Below, piece after piece: positions 9,771 to 17,459 of a stretch of 64,000 nucleotides of DNA (within the stretch, counting starts at the first letter, position 1; each line of letters begins with the position of its first letter). The stretch is from NCBI RefSeq assembly GCF_003369835.1, contig NZ_QPMJ01000001.1:868001-932000 (forward strand), in the 5' to 3' direction. The position numbers and the translations under genes were made by a program. The notes beneath the pieces are model-generated. The model was given only the letters and a program-made list of their open reading frames with translations, searched no databases and was not told the origin of the DNA. Source of the stretch: Halorussus rarus (GTDB lineage: Archaea; Halobacteriota; Halobacteria; Halobacteriales; Haladaptataceae).

Positions 9771-9779
9771 AGCTTAAAT
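9771..9779 (-). promoter_or_regulatory. TATA-type promoter of the convergent pilin-like gene
   Basis: Minus-strand GATTTAAGC lies 26-34 bp before the ATG at 9745, the spacing of a leaderless haloarchaeal transcript. It supports choosing that ATG over the longer frame. Confidence 0.55.
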
Positions 9780-10046
9780 CTGATGGGCAATCGGACCGCG
9801 AATCTGCGGTCGGACGCCGCCCTTCCGGTTCGCTCGGCGCGGCCGATCGGTACCGGGCGTCGGAAGGAGTCCGTGGAATGGGTCCGCGAGTCGAGTCGTC
9901 CGGTCGGCGGGACGGAACCGCGGTCCGGATCATCTGGTCGGTGGAACGGACCGCAGGGTCGCCGGTGGCAGTCCGGTCCGTCGCCGGTCCCGTCTACCGA
10001 GGGGCCCGCCCACAACTGATACCCGCGTGTCGACAGTAGTGGACGT
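9780..10046. other. Gene-free stretch
   Basis: About 270 bp between the promoter of the pilin-like gene and the next small gene. Open frames here are only GC-driven and show no start signal or recognisable protein; I see nothing else in it. Confidence 0.5.
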
Positions 10047-10178
10047 GTGCCCAACATCTCGACAGTCGTGATGCTGCTCGGCGCCGGACTGTTCGTCCTC
10101 CCGATTCCGGGAACGTTCATCCTCGGCGGTCTCGTGATGTTCGTCGGTATCGGGGTGTACCTGCTCGCCGACCGGTAG
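10047..10178 (+). CDS. Small hydrophobic membrane protein (43 aa)
   Basis: GTG start; 43 residues forming two short hydrophobic segments joined by a P-I-P-G-T turn, and ending in L-L-A-D-R. Only the first two and last three residues are polar, so it must sit in the membrane. Very short proteins with this pattern are recurrent in haloarchaeal genomes, but none has a known function to my knowledge. The strong hydrophobic periodicity in an otherwise polar, GC-biased context is the main reason to call it. Confidence 0.6.
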   Translation: MPNISTVVMLLGAGLFVLPIPGTFILGGLVMFVGIGVYLLADR

Positions 10179-10283
10179 CCGACGCGACGCCGTCGAACCA
10201 GGACCGAAAATCGGCCGCCATCTGGTACTTTGGACTACCGGTAGACCTTTGTAGGGTCCACCCTGAGAGAGCATAGCTATCGA

Positions 10284-10613
10284 ATGAGCATGTCGAGAAA
10301 CAACATAGAGCCCGTGGAGATCGAGTCACCGTCCGGGGACGGCGGGGTCACCTCTACCTACGTCCTGGACATCAGCGATCACATGCTGGCGGGCGAAGTG
10401 TGCACCGGTCTGGCGATGGCGCTCTCGGAGATCGTGGAGCGCGATCCCGCCCGGATGACGCCCCTGAGCTCGGTCGTGGACTGCGACGCCCTCCAGATGC
10501 TGTTCCACACCCGACGCTACGGCGACCTCCGCGACGAGCTCTCGGTGTCGTTCCCGTACGACGTCTACGAGGTCACGGTCTACTCGAGCGGCCGCGTCGT
10601 CGTCCAGGAGTAA
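10284..10613 (+). CDS. HalOD1 output-domain protein
   Basis: 109 residues; ATG codons at 10284 and 10290 are both possible starts. The whole protein corresponds to the HalOD1 domain, a small alpha/beta output module found in haloarchaea alone or fused to receiver and PAS domains. The family signature is seen in the P-L-S-S-V-V-D-C-D-A-L motif near residue 60-70 and the final V-x-V-x-S-x-G-R-V-V-V strand. Function of the family is unknown; a role in signal output is inferred from its fusions elsewhere. Confidence 0.82.
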   Translation: MSMSRNNIEPVEIESPSGDGGVTSTYVLDISDHMLAGEVCTGLAMALSEIVERDPARMTPLSSVVDCDALQMLFHTRRYGDLRDELSVSFPYDVYEVTVYSSGRVVVQE

Positions 10614-10712
10614 GGGCGACGCGCGCCTGTATTTGTGGGCCGGACTCTCCAGTCACTCCTTTCGGGCGGATCCGGCGACAGTATTTCGACGGTGCGGCTG
10701 ATGCGGTAGCAC

Positions 10713-10966
10713 GTGTCAACCGTCTCGGACCGCTTCGACCGACGACTCGTCGGACTCGTCGCCGTTCTGGTGGGAGCGGCGGTGCTGCAGGTCGTCGCCG
10801 TCGGGGGACCGGCGACGACGTCCGACTGGTCGTCATCGGAACGGCGAGCATCGTCATGTCCTCGCGCTCGGCGCGGTGGCGTGGCTATCCGCGGCGGGAC
10901 GAGCGAGTCCGGCGGCGAACCCGGCCGACCGGGACCGCGGCGCCGCGCGGGCCGACCGGAATGAGA
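10713..10966 (+). pseudogene. Two-helix membrane protein broken by two frame shifts
   Basis: A GTG at 10713 opens a frame giving a polar start and a good membrane helix (RRLVGLVAVLVGAAVLQVV). After a run of five G at 10803-10807 the frame becomes polar, but the next frame continues with G-D-D-V-R-L-V-V-I-G-T-A-S-I-V. Near 10857 a second shift leads to V-L-A-L-G-A-V-A-W-L-S-A-A-G. Adding one base at each place gives a continuous small protein with two helices and a polar tail. It may be a decayed gene or two sequencing errors; the 3' limit is uncertain. Confidence 0.45.
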
Positions 10967-11032
10967 TAGTCCGACGGTCGTCGGTCCGCTCGCGGCCAAC
11001 AGTGATGTGGTCGGGCCGCGTACGTCCGCCGG

Positions 11033-11221
11033 ATGCGCGAACTCCTCGGACCGACCTATCGCAACCTCGCCGCGCTCGCCGTCGTCGGGGCGATTCTCGC
11101 CGTCGCGTTCGTCGCCGCCGACCCGCTGGTCCGGTACGCGGCGTGGCTGGTCGCGTTCGCGGTGTGGATGGCGTGGTTCGTGACCGTCGCGCGCGAGTGG
11201 ATCTCCCGGGCGGATTTCTGA
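11033..11221 (+). CDS. Small membrane protein (62 aa)
   Basis: 62 residues with two hydrophobic segments (about residues 12-29 and 33-52) and a polar tail ending R-A-D-F. The ATG gives a short polar N terminus (MRELLGPTYRN). No family recognised. It lies 149 bp before aIF1A on the same strand, but aIF1A has its own promoter, so the two need not be cotranscribed. Confidence 0.65.
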   Translation: MRELLGPTYRNLAALAVVGAILAVAFVAADPLVRYAAWLVAFAVWMAWFVTVAREWISRADF

Positions 11222-11340
11222 GACGCTCCGGGGTCGGTTCGGCGTCGCTCGTCCGACCCTGGTTCCCCCTACGACCGGGGTACGGACCGCAAACTCGCCC
11301 GTACGAACGGGCCCCGTCACTCCGTCCCACGATAGAACCG

Positions 11341-11348
11341 TTTAAAAG
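11341..11348 (+). promoter_or_regulatory. TATA box of the aIF1A gene
   Basis: TTTAAAAG ends 22 bp before the GTG at 11370, which would place transcription start at or next to the start codon, a leaderless mRNA as is common in haloarchaea. Confidence 0.6.
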
Positions 11349-11369
11349 TCCTCGCCACCTATCACGCTT

Positions 11370-11657
11370 GTGAGTGAAGAATCTGGACGACGGAACCTCC
11401 GCATGCCCGACGACGACGAGCAGTTCGCCATCGTGACGGAGATGCTCGGCAAGAACCGCGTGCGCCTTCGCTGCAACGACGGCGTTGAACGCATGGGCCG
11501 GATTCCGGGCCGCATGCGCAAGCGCATCTGGATCCGTCGCGACGACATCGTGCTGTGCGAGCCGTGGGACTGGCAGGACGAGAAGGCCGACATCGAGTGG
11601 CGGTACGACGGCTCCGCGCAGGACCAGCTCCGGCGCGAAGGTCACATCAACGTCTGA
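11370..11657 (+). CDS. eif1A: Translation initiation factor aIF1A
   Basis: 95 residues, the usual length of haloarchaeal aIF1A. The protein is an S1-like OB fold that binds the A site of the small ribosomal subunit during initiation. Family motifs are present in order: R-N-L-R-M-P, the V-x-x-M-L-G-x-N-R-V strand, [12 protein letters not shown], and the C-terminal [11 protein letters not shown]. The GTG at 11370 fits the TATA box. The last 30 bp including the TGA are repeated exactly just after the gene (see the repeat entry). Confidence 0.96.
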   Translation: MSEESGRRNLRMPDDDEQFAIVTEMLGKNRVRLRCNDGVERMGRIPGRMRKRIWIRRDDIVLCEPWDWQDEKADIEWRYDGSAQDQLRREGHINV

Positions 11658-11692
11658 CTCCGGCGCGAAGGTCACATCAACGTCTGACTCCG
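11628..11692 (+). repeat. Perfect 30-bp tandem duplication over the aIF1A stop
   Basis: Bases 11628-11657 (the last nine codons and TGA of aIF1A) recur without change at 11658-11687, and five more bases match the next period. The duplicate is in frame and carries its own TGA, so readthrough would add only nine residues (LRREGHINV) again. Confidence 0.97.
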
Positions 11693-11867
11693 ACGAGGTC
11701 GACAACGGCGGCTGTTTCTCGCTGTCCGCTCGTCGGTAACCGATAGCCACCGCCGGGCCGAGTGGCGCGCGACGGTCACCGCATGCGGCGCACTGGCAAT
11801 TTCGATGACCCCGAGGACTGCAGACCGAACGTCGACTTCCCTACCCAATCACAATACATACAACGTG

Positions 11868-11882
11868 TATAATCGGATTATA
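11868..11882 (+). promoter_or_regulatory. 15-bp perfect palindrome, candidate operator before cobA
   Basis: TATAATC-G-GATTATA is a perfect 7+1+7 palindrome in an AT-rich pocket of an otherwise GC-rich sequence. A related half (AATCGGATAATC) follows near 11903. They lie about 60-140 bp before the cobA start and 80 bp before the micro-ORF at 11961. The stretch 11693-11860 holds no supported gene. A regulator-binding role is inferred only from symmetry and position. Confidence 0.45.
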
Positions 11883-11960
11883 GGTGTGGAATGGGATGCA
11901 ACAATCGGATAATCTGCACGCACACGAAATTTTTTACGGATGGTCGGCGATGCCAAGACG

Positions 11961-12014
11961 ATGACTACCGCAGCGCGCCTCGACCGCGACCGACTCCGGG
12001 AGGGAGCGAGGTGA
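11961..12014 (+). CDS. 17-codon ORF coupled to cobA (leader or frameshifted start)
   Basis: An ATG opens a 17-residue frame rich in Arg (MTTAARLDRDRLREGAR) whose TGA overlaps the GTG of cobA in GTGA. It may be a leader peptide allowing translational coupling, or the true N terminus of cobA separated by a one-base shift. The upstream AT-rich sequence (ATTTTTTACGG near 11929-11941) would serve as promoter for either. Such short frames can occur by chance in this DNA. Confidence 0.3.
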   Translation: MTTAARLDRDRLREGAR

Positions 12015-12850
12015 CCCTCGCGAGCGACGGCACCGTGTACCTGGTCGGCGCTGGGCCGGGCGACCCCGACCTGCTGACCGTCAAGGCGCGGCGCCTGCTC
12101 GACGAGGCCGACGTCGTCCTCCACGACAGGCTGGCCGGCGACGACGTCCTCGCGACGTGTCCCGACTCCGCCGAGGTCGTCGACGTGGGCAAGAAACCCG
12201 GCCCCGACGGCGAGCGGACCACTCAGGAGGAGATCAACGCCCTGCTCGTCCGGAAAGCGCGGAGCGGCCGCGACGTCGTCCGGCTCAAGGGCGGCGACCC
12301 GACGGTGTTCGGCCGGGGCGGCGAGGAGAGCGAGCACCTCGCGGCCGCCGGCGTCGACTTCGAGGTGGTCCCAGGGATCACGAGCGCCGTCGCCGCGCCC
12401 GCGGTGGCGGGCATCCCGCCGACCCACCGCGACTGTGCCTCGAGTCTGACCGTGGTCACCGGCCACGAGGACCCGACCAAGGCCGAGAGCGCGCTCGACT
12501 GGGAGTCGCTGGCGGGCAACGTCGCGGCCGGCGGGACGCTGGTCGTCCTGATGGGCGTGGGCCGGCTTCCCGACAACGTCGCGGCGCTCCGCGAGCGCGG
12601 CCTCGACGCCGACACGCCCGCGGCGATGGTCGAGCGGGCGACCCGCGAGGCGGAGTTCACCGTCACCGGCACGCTCGATACCATCGTCGAGCGCGCCCGC
12701 CGAGTCGGCGTCGACCCGCCCGCGGTCACCGTGGTCGGCGACGTGGTCGACGTCCGCGGCCGGGTCGCGGAGTACCTGCGGGGTGCGGGCGCGACCGGCG
12801 CCGTCGGCGGGGCCGAGCGCCCCGTCTCCGACAACAGGGGCGTCGAGTGA
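12011..12850 (+). CDS. cobA: Uroporphyrinogen-III C-methyltransferase
   Basis: 279 residues. SAM-dependent enzyme that methylates uroporphyrinogen III at C2 and C7 to precorrin-2, the precursor of siroheme and cobalamin. The SUMT signatures are present: V-Y-L-V-G-A-G-P-G-D-P-D-L-L-T-V-K-A near the N terminus, the R-L-K-G-G-D-P-x-V-F-G-R-G-G-E-E loop around residue 93, the V-V-P-G-I-T-S-A motif and the G-T-L-V-V-L-M-G segment. The GTG at 12011 starts the conserved core; the frame is open further upstream but that region is AT-rich and not conserved-looking. Next to a siroheme-dependent nitrite reductase it most likely serves that enzyme. Confidence 0.94.
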   Translation: MTLASDGTVYLVGAGPGDPDLLTVKARRLLDEADVVLHDRLAGDDVLATCPDSAEVVDVGKKPGPDGERTTQEEINALLVRKARSGRDVVRLKGGDPTVFGRGGEESEHLAAAGVDFEVVPGITSAVAAPAVAGIPPTHRDCASSLTVVTGHEDPTKAESALDWESLAGNVAAGGTLVVLMGVGRLPDNVAALRERGLDADTPAAMVERATREAEFTVTGTLDTIVERARRVGVDPPAVTVVGDVVDVRGRVAEYLRGAGATGAVGGAERPVSDNRGVE

Positions 12851-12950
12851 TTGACCGGGTCGGTGGCAGTACTTGCGGTGGAGGGGGCTGAATTATTTGA
12901 GAATCTGAAGACCGACGGCTGGCGCGCTCGCCCGCCCCTCAGAGCCATTG

Positions 12951-12999
12951 CCAGAAAATGACGTTCTAAAACTATCCAGGGATTATTTTCCCTTTCTGG
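12951..12999 (+). promoter_or_regulatory. Inverted repeats in the nitrite reductase upstream region
   Basis: The 317-bp gap 12851-13167 is AT-rich. It holds CCAGAAA (12951-12957) facing TTTCTGG (12993-12999), and inside it AGGGA (12978-12982) facing TCCCT (12989-12993). Such symmetry before an inducible operon suggests a regulator site or a terminator for cobA. No gene is supported in the gap. A GGAGGG ribosome-binding-like element lies about 10 bp before the ATG at 13168. Confidence 0.4.
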
Positions 13000-13167
13000 A
13001 ACCCCACTTGTTTCCTAGTATGCACTCTTCACGTGAGAAAGGAGAATATTAGGACGTAATAGCAGTAGCCTTTAGGAAGCGTTCATTTTCGATATCAACC
13101 GTGAATTCGTGTACATACGAGGAGCTAATCGAGCCCGTTCTAGACGTTCGTAAGTCGGAGGGCGGTC

Positions 13168-14934
13168 ATGGCTCATAAAAAAGAAGAGTACAAGCAGGGG
13201 CTGTACGGCGACGAGGTGCGGGAGAAGATACTCGAGTTCGCCGACCGGGGCTGGGACGCCATCCCGGAGGACGAGAAGGACGCGTGGTTCTCCCGGTTCA
13301 AGTTCTGGGGCGTGTTCCACCAGCGCAGCGGCCAGGAGAGCTACTTCATGATGCGGCTGACCAACTGCGGCGGCGTGCTCGACCCCGGCCAGCTCCGGGC
13401 TATCGGCGAGGTCGCTCGCGAGTACGCCGCCGGCCCGGTCGAGAACCCCGAGTTCGGCGACGCGTGGATCGACCTCACCACCCGTCAGTCGGTCCAGCTC
13501 CACTGGATCAAGCTCGAGGACGTCCCCGCGATCTGGGAGAAGCTCGAGTCCGTCGGCGTGAGTTCGCGCTCGGCCGGCGGCGACACCATGCGCAACATCT
13601 CGGGCTGTCCGGTCGCGGGCAAGGCCGAGGAGTACGTCGAGACCCGCAACCTGCTCGACGACATCCAGGCGGGGATTCGGGGAGACGACGCGCTCTGCAA
13701 CATGCCCCGGAAGTTCAACATCTCGGTGACGGGGTGTCGCCAGGGCTGCGCCCAGGACTCCATCAACGACGTCGGGCTCGAACCCGCCCACAAGTTCGTC
13801 GACGGGGAGGAGGTCAAGGGCTTCAACGTCCGGGTCGGCGGCGGTCTCGGCGGTCGCGAGCCCCGTCGGGCCCGGTCGCTCGACCTGTTCGTCCGGCCCG
13901 AGCGTGCCTACGAGACGGTCCGGGCGTTCGTCGAACTCTACCACGACGAGGGGAACCGACAGAACCGCTCGAAGAACCGGGCGCGCTTCTTCGTCGACGA
14001 ATGGGGCACCGACGAGATCCGCGACGCGCTCGCAGACCGACTCGACTTCGAGCTGGAGCGGGCCGGTACGAGCTTCCGCGGGGAGTACACCTACAACGCC
14101 GGCCGCCCGACCGAGCGCGGCGCCCACGACCACGTAGGCGTCTACGACCAGACGGACGGCCGCAACTACGTCGGCCTCTCGGTGCCGGTGGGTCGACTCG
14201 CGGCAGAGGAGGCCATCGAGCTCGCCGACCTCGCCGACGCCTACGGCTCGGGCGAGGTCCGGCTGACCCGCCGCCAGAACCCCATCATCACGGACGTGCC
14301 CGACGGGAACCTCGCGAACCTGCTGAACGAGCCCCTGCTAAAGAAGCACAAGCCCGAGCCAAACCCCTTCACCCGGGGCGCGATGGCCTGCACGGGCACG
14401 GAGTTCTGCTCGCTCGCGCTGACCGAGACCAAGGCCCGGACGGCCCGGACCCTGCGGTGGCTCCGGGACAACACCGAACTCCCGCCGGACGTCGACCGCA
14501 TCAAGATCCACTACTCGGGCTGCACGGCCGACTGCGGCCAGGCGATGACCGCCGACATCGGCATCCAGGGGATGCGCGGCCGGAAGGACGACGAGATGGT
14601 CGAGGCGCTCGACGTCGGCGTCGGCGGCGGCATCGGCGAGGAGCCGACGTTCATCGAGTGGGTCCGCCAGCGCGTCCCCGCCGACGAGGTGCCGGGGATG
14701 ATCCGCAACCTGGTCGAGGCGTTCGCCGCGCTCCGCGAGGAGGGCCAGACCTTCCGGGAGTGGGTCGACGCCACCGGCCACGAGACCATCGTGGAACTCG
14801 CCGAACCCGAGGAGGTCTCCGGGTACGACGACCCCTGCCTCCACGACGCCAAGCAGTCGTGGTACCCGTTCGACGACGGCGTCAGCCCCGCGCCCACCGC
14901 GGCCGACGGGACGCCCATCGAGGGGGGCGACTGA
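13168..14934 (+). CDS. nirA: Assimilatory ferredoxin-nitrite reductase (siroheme, 4Fe-4S)
   Basis: 588 residues; called nasD in Haloferax mediterranei. Reduces nitrite to ammonium with six electrons from ferredoxin in the cytoplasm. Two ferrodoxin-like half domains and two siroheme-binding halves follow in the family order (SGCPVAG near residue 148, then the second half). The four Cys that hold the 4Fe-4S cluster and siroheme are C408, C414, C452 and C456 (CTGTEFC and CTADC). The start ATG has a GGAGG element in front. It is the first gene of a run in which almost all ends overlap, and the methyltransferase that supplies its siroheme lies just upstream. Confidence 0.96.
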   Translation: MAHKKEEYKQGLYGDEVREKILEFADRGWDAIPEDEKDAWFSRFKFWGVFHQRSGQESYFMMRLTNCGGVLDPGQLRAIGEVAREYAAGPVENPEFGDAWIDLTTRQSVQLHWIKLEDVPAIWEKLESVGVSSRSAGGDTMRNISGCPVAGKAEEYVETRNLLDDIQAGIRGDDALCNMPRKFNISVTGCRQGCAQDSINDVGLEPAHKFVDGEEVKGFNVRVGGGLGGREPRRARSLDLFVRPERAYETVRAFVELYHDEGNRQNRSKNRARFFVDEWGTDEIRDALADRLDFELERAGTSFRGEYTYNAGRPTERGAHDHVGVYDQTDGRNYVGLSVPVGRLAAEEAIELADLADAYGSGEVRLTRRQNPIITDVPDGNLANLLNEPLLKKHKPEPNPFTRGAMACTGTEFCSLALTETKARTARTLRWLRDNTELPPDVDRIKIHYSGCTADCGQAMTADIGIQGMRGRKDDEMVEALDVGVGGGIGEEPTFIEWVRQRVPADEVPGMIRNLVEAFAALREEGQTFREWVDATGHETIVELAEPEEVSGYDDPCLHDAKQSWYPFDDGVSPAPTAADGTPIEGGD

Positions 14935-15230
14935 TGGCGGGCCGCGTGCTCGACGTGACCGCCTACACCACCCTCGACTTCGTCGAGGCGGCGACCCGCG
15001 GCGACGGCTGGCGCGAGGAGGGGACCGCGGTGCTCGACGTGCGGTCGCCGGTCGAGGAGCCCGACACCGTGGTCCTCGACTTCGAACCCGACCCCGCCTC
15101 TGTCGAGCGCGTCGAACCCCACGCCCACAGCGTCTCGCTCACGGCCGACCAGGCCCGGACGCTGGTCGAGGCGCTGGAGGAGGCGATCGACGACGAGGGG
15201 AGCGAGCGCCCCCGCCGCCTGCGGGGCTGA
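14934..15230 (+). CDS. Small conserved protein of the nitrate operon (probably DUF6360 family)
   Basis: 98 residues; ATG overlaps the nirA stop (TGATG). Soluble, acidic, with an N-terminal A-Y-T-T-L-D-F strand and a C-terminal helix (L-T-A-D-Q-A-R-T-L-V-E-A-L-E). I recall this type of protein as DUF6360, seen next to haloarchaeal nitrate assimilation genes, but I cannot confirm it here. No catalytic residues are evident; a chaperone or regulatory role for its neighbours would be guesswork. Confidence 0.8.
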   Translation: MAGRVLDVTAYTTLDFVEAATRGDGWREEGTAVLDVRSPVEEPDTVVLDFEPDPASVERVEPHAHSVSLTADQARTLVEALEEAIDDEGSERPRRLRG

Positions 15231-15243
15231 CCGGAGGAGACGA

Positions 15244-15342
15244 ATGACGACACAACAGAATCCGACTTCGACAGCGGCCGGTAGACCGCTCGCTTCCCGA
15301 ATCGACCGCCCCGACCCCGCTCGGGAGGTGACGCGGGCGTGA
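15244..15342 (+). CDS. 32-codon ORF coupled to nitrate reductase
   Basis: An ATG preceded by a strong Shine-Dalgarno-like GGAGGAGA five bases upstream opens a 32-residue polar frame (starting MTTQQNPTST). Its TGA overlaps the GTG of the nitrate reductase gene (GTGA). The good ribosome-binding site, rare in haloarchaeal sequence, suggests ribosomes load here and reinitiate on the reductase. The peptide itself resembles nothing I know. Confidence 0.5.
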   Translation: MTTQQNPTSTAAGRPLASRIDRPDPAREVTRA

Positions 15343-17459
15343 CCGAGTGGACCTCGACGACGTGCATGCGCTGCGCCGTCGGCTGCGGTCACGTCCAGCG
15401 CGGGGTCGACGTCGGTCACGGCCTCGACACGGTTCGGGGCGACCCGGCCCACCCGGTGAACCGCGGGCTGGCCTGCCAGCGGGGCGTCCGCGAGACCGCC
15501 GACCCCGACGGCGAGTGGCTCGCCAAGCCGCTGGTCCGGCGCGACGGCGAGCTCCGGAAGACCACCTGGGACCTCGCGCTGGCCCGCATCGTCGAGCGGT
15601 TCGGCCGGATCCTGGAGCGGAACCGGGACGGAATCGCCGTGCTCGGGAGCGGCCAGCAGACCAACGAGGCCGCCTACGCCCTCGGGAAACTCGCCCGCGG
15701 CGGCTTCGGCACCCGGTACTACGACGCGAACACCACCCTCTGCATGGCGAGCGCGGTGACGGCTTACTACGACGCGTTCGGCAGCGACGCGCCGCCGCCG
15801 ACCTACGACGACGTCCCCGAGGCCGACACCCACGTCGTCTGGGGCGCGAACCCCGCGGTCGCCCACCCGGTGATGTTCCGGTGGATCGCCGACAGCGCCG
15901 GCGGGGACGACGGCGAACTGATCGTCGTCGACCCCGTCGAGACCGAGACGGCGGCGGTCGCCGACGCCCACGTGGCCCTCGAACCGGGCGGCGACCTCGA
16001 CCTGGCCCGCGCCGTCCTCGCCCGCGCCGTCGAGACCGGCCGGGTCGACGAGGCGTTCGTCGACGAGGCGACCGCCGGCTTCGAGGAACTTCGCGCCGAC
16101 CTGCCTGACCCCGAGACGGCGGCCGAGCGCGCGGGCGTCGACGCCGAGGTCGTCGAGACGCTGGCGGCGGCCTTCGAGGAACCGACGCTGGTCTACTGGG
16201 GCATGGGCGTCAACCAGAGCACGCAGGGCACCGACACCGCGGGCGCGCTGATCGACCTCTGTCTGGCGACCGGGAACCTCGGGCCGGGGAGCGGGCCGTT
16301 CTCGCTGACCGGCCAGGCCAACTCGATGGGCACGCGGGTCTGCTCCTCGAAGGGGACCTGGCCCGGTCACCGCGACTTCGGAGACGCCGACGCCAGAGCG
16401 ACCGTCGCGGACGCCTGGGACGTCCCGGTCGAGCGCCTGCCCGACGACTCCGGGCCGGGTCCCGTCGGCACCCTCGACGCCGTCGCGGACGGCCCGGTCG
16501 AGGCGGTGTACGCCGTGGCGACCAACCCCGTCGCGGGCATGCCGGATGCCTCGGATGCGGCGGCGAAGCTGGACGACGCCTTCCTCGTGGTCCAGGACAC
16601 GTTCCGGACCGAGACCACCGAACTCGCCGACGTCGTGCTGCCGGCCGCGACCTGGGGCGAGTCCGACGGGACCGCGATGAACATGGAGCGGACCGTCTCG
16701 CGGGTCCGGCCCGCGACCGACCTCCCGAGCGGCATCCGGACCGACCTCGACATCGTCACCACCGTCGGGGACGCGCTGGTCGACGGGCTGTTCGGCGAGA
16801 ACACCGACCCGAAGTCGGTGTTCGCCGAGTTCGCCGCCCTGACCGCGGGGACGCCCGCCGACTGTTCGGGCATCGGGTACGACCGGCTCGATGCGGAGCT
16901 CGCGGTCCGATGGCCCGCACCCGACGCCGAGGTGAGCGGGGGCTACCGGTACCACCACGACGGCGAGTGGTCGTTCCCGACGCCCTCGGGGAGGGCCCGG
17001 TTCGCCGGCGGCACCGGCCGGGAGCTCCCCGAACCGCCCGACGAGGAGTACCCGCTCACCCTGACGACCGCGCGGGAGGCCGACGGCTACAACACGGGCG
17101 TGCGGAGTCGGGAGTCGCCCGACGACCCCGGGGACCTGGTCGCCCGAATCCACCCCGATACGGTGGCGGCGCATCTCGCCGACACCGGCGAGAATGACCT
17201 CGGCGAGAACGACTCCGGTGAGACCGACTCCGTCAGCGTCGAGTCCCGGCGCGGGAGCGTCCGGGCTCGGATCGAGGTAGACGAGGCGGTCCGCCCCGGC
17301 CTGGTCTGGCTGCCCGTCCACCACCCCGCGACCAACGAGCTGACGGTGCCGGCGACCGACCCCCGGTCGGACGAGCCGAACTTCAAGCAGTGCGCGGTGC
17401 GGCTGGTCGCCGCCCGCGAGGCGGTCGCGGTCGAGACCGCGGGGAGTGAGCTCGCGTGA
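15339..17459 (+). CDS. nasA: Assimilatory nitrate reductase, molybdopterin enzyme
   Basis: 706 residues. Reduces nitrate to nitrite in the cytoplasm using a bis-MGD molybdenum cofactor and one 4Fe-4S cluster. The cluster Cys are C9, C12, C16 and C46; C135 in TTLCMASAV is the likely Mo ligand as in Nas/Nap enzymes. The molybdopterin oxidoreductase core is followed by a C-terminal molydopterin-dinucleotide-binding domain (P-L-T-L-T-T-A-R-E near residue 570). No Tat signal, in keeping with a cytoplasmic enzyme. GTG start coupled to the micro-ORF. Residues about 615-635 hold a short repeat (GENDLGENDSGETDS) not needed for the fold. Confidence 0.95.
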   Translation: MTEWTSTTCMRCAVGCGHVQRGVDVGHGLDTVRGDPAHPVNRGLACQRGVRETADPDGEWLAKPLVRRDGELRKTTWDLALARIVERFGRILERNRDGIAVLGSGQQTNEAAYALGKLARGGFGTRYYDANTTLCMASAVTAYYDAFGSDAPPPTYDDVPEADTHVVWGANPAVAHPVMFRWIADSAGGDDGELIVVDPVETETAAVADAHVALEPGGDLDLARAVLARAVETGRVDEAFVDEATAGFEELRADLPDPETAAERAGVDAEVVETLAAAFEEPTLVYWGMGVNQSTQGTDTAGALIDLCLATGNLGPGSGPFSLTGQANSMGTRVCSSKGTWPGHRDFGDADARATVADAWDVPVERLPDDSGPGPVGTLDAVADGPVEAVYAVATNPVAGMPDASDAAAKLDDAFLVVQDTFRTETTELADVVLPAATWGESDGTAMNMERTVSRVRPATDLPSGIRTDLDIVTTVGDALVDGLFGENTDPKSVFAEFAALTAGTPADCSGIGYDRLDAELAVRWPAPDAEVSGGYRYHHDGEWSFPTPSGRARFAGGTGRELPEPPDEEYPLTLTTAREADGYNTGVRSRESPDDPGDLVARIHPDTVAAHLADTGENDLGENDSGETDSVSVESRRGSVRARIEVDEAVRPGLVWLPVHHPATNELTVPATDPRSDEPNFKQCAVRLVAAREAVAVETAGSELA

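Noticed and set aside
11891-12010. Upstream extension of cobA from an ATG at 11891
   Set aside because: Covers the AT-rich promoter and palindrome and encodes no SUMT residues; GTG 12011 begins the conserved core.
14511-17324. Very long minus-strand open frame opposite nirA and nasA (over 900 codons)
   Set aside because: It mirrors the codon positions of real genes on the other strand, has no family features and ignores gene boundaries; a result of high GC.
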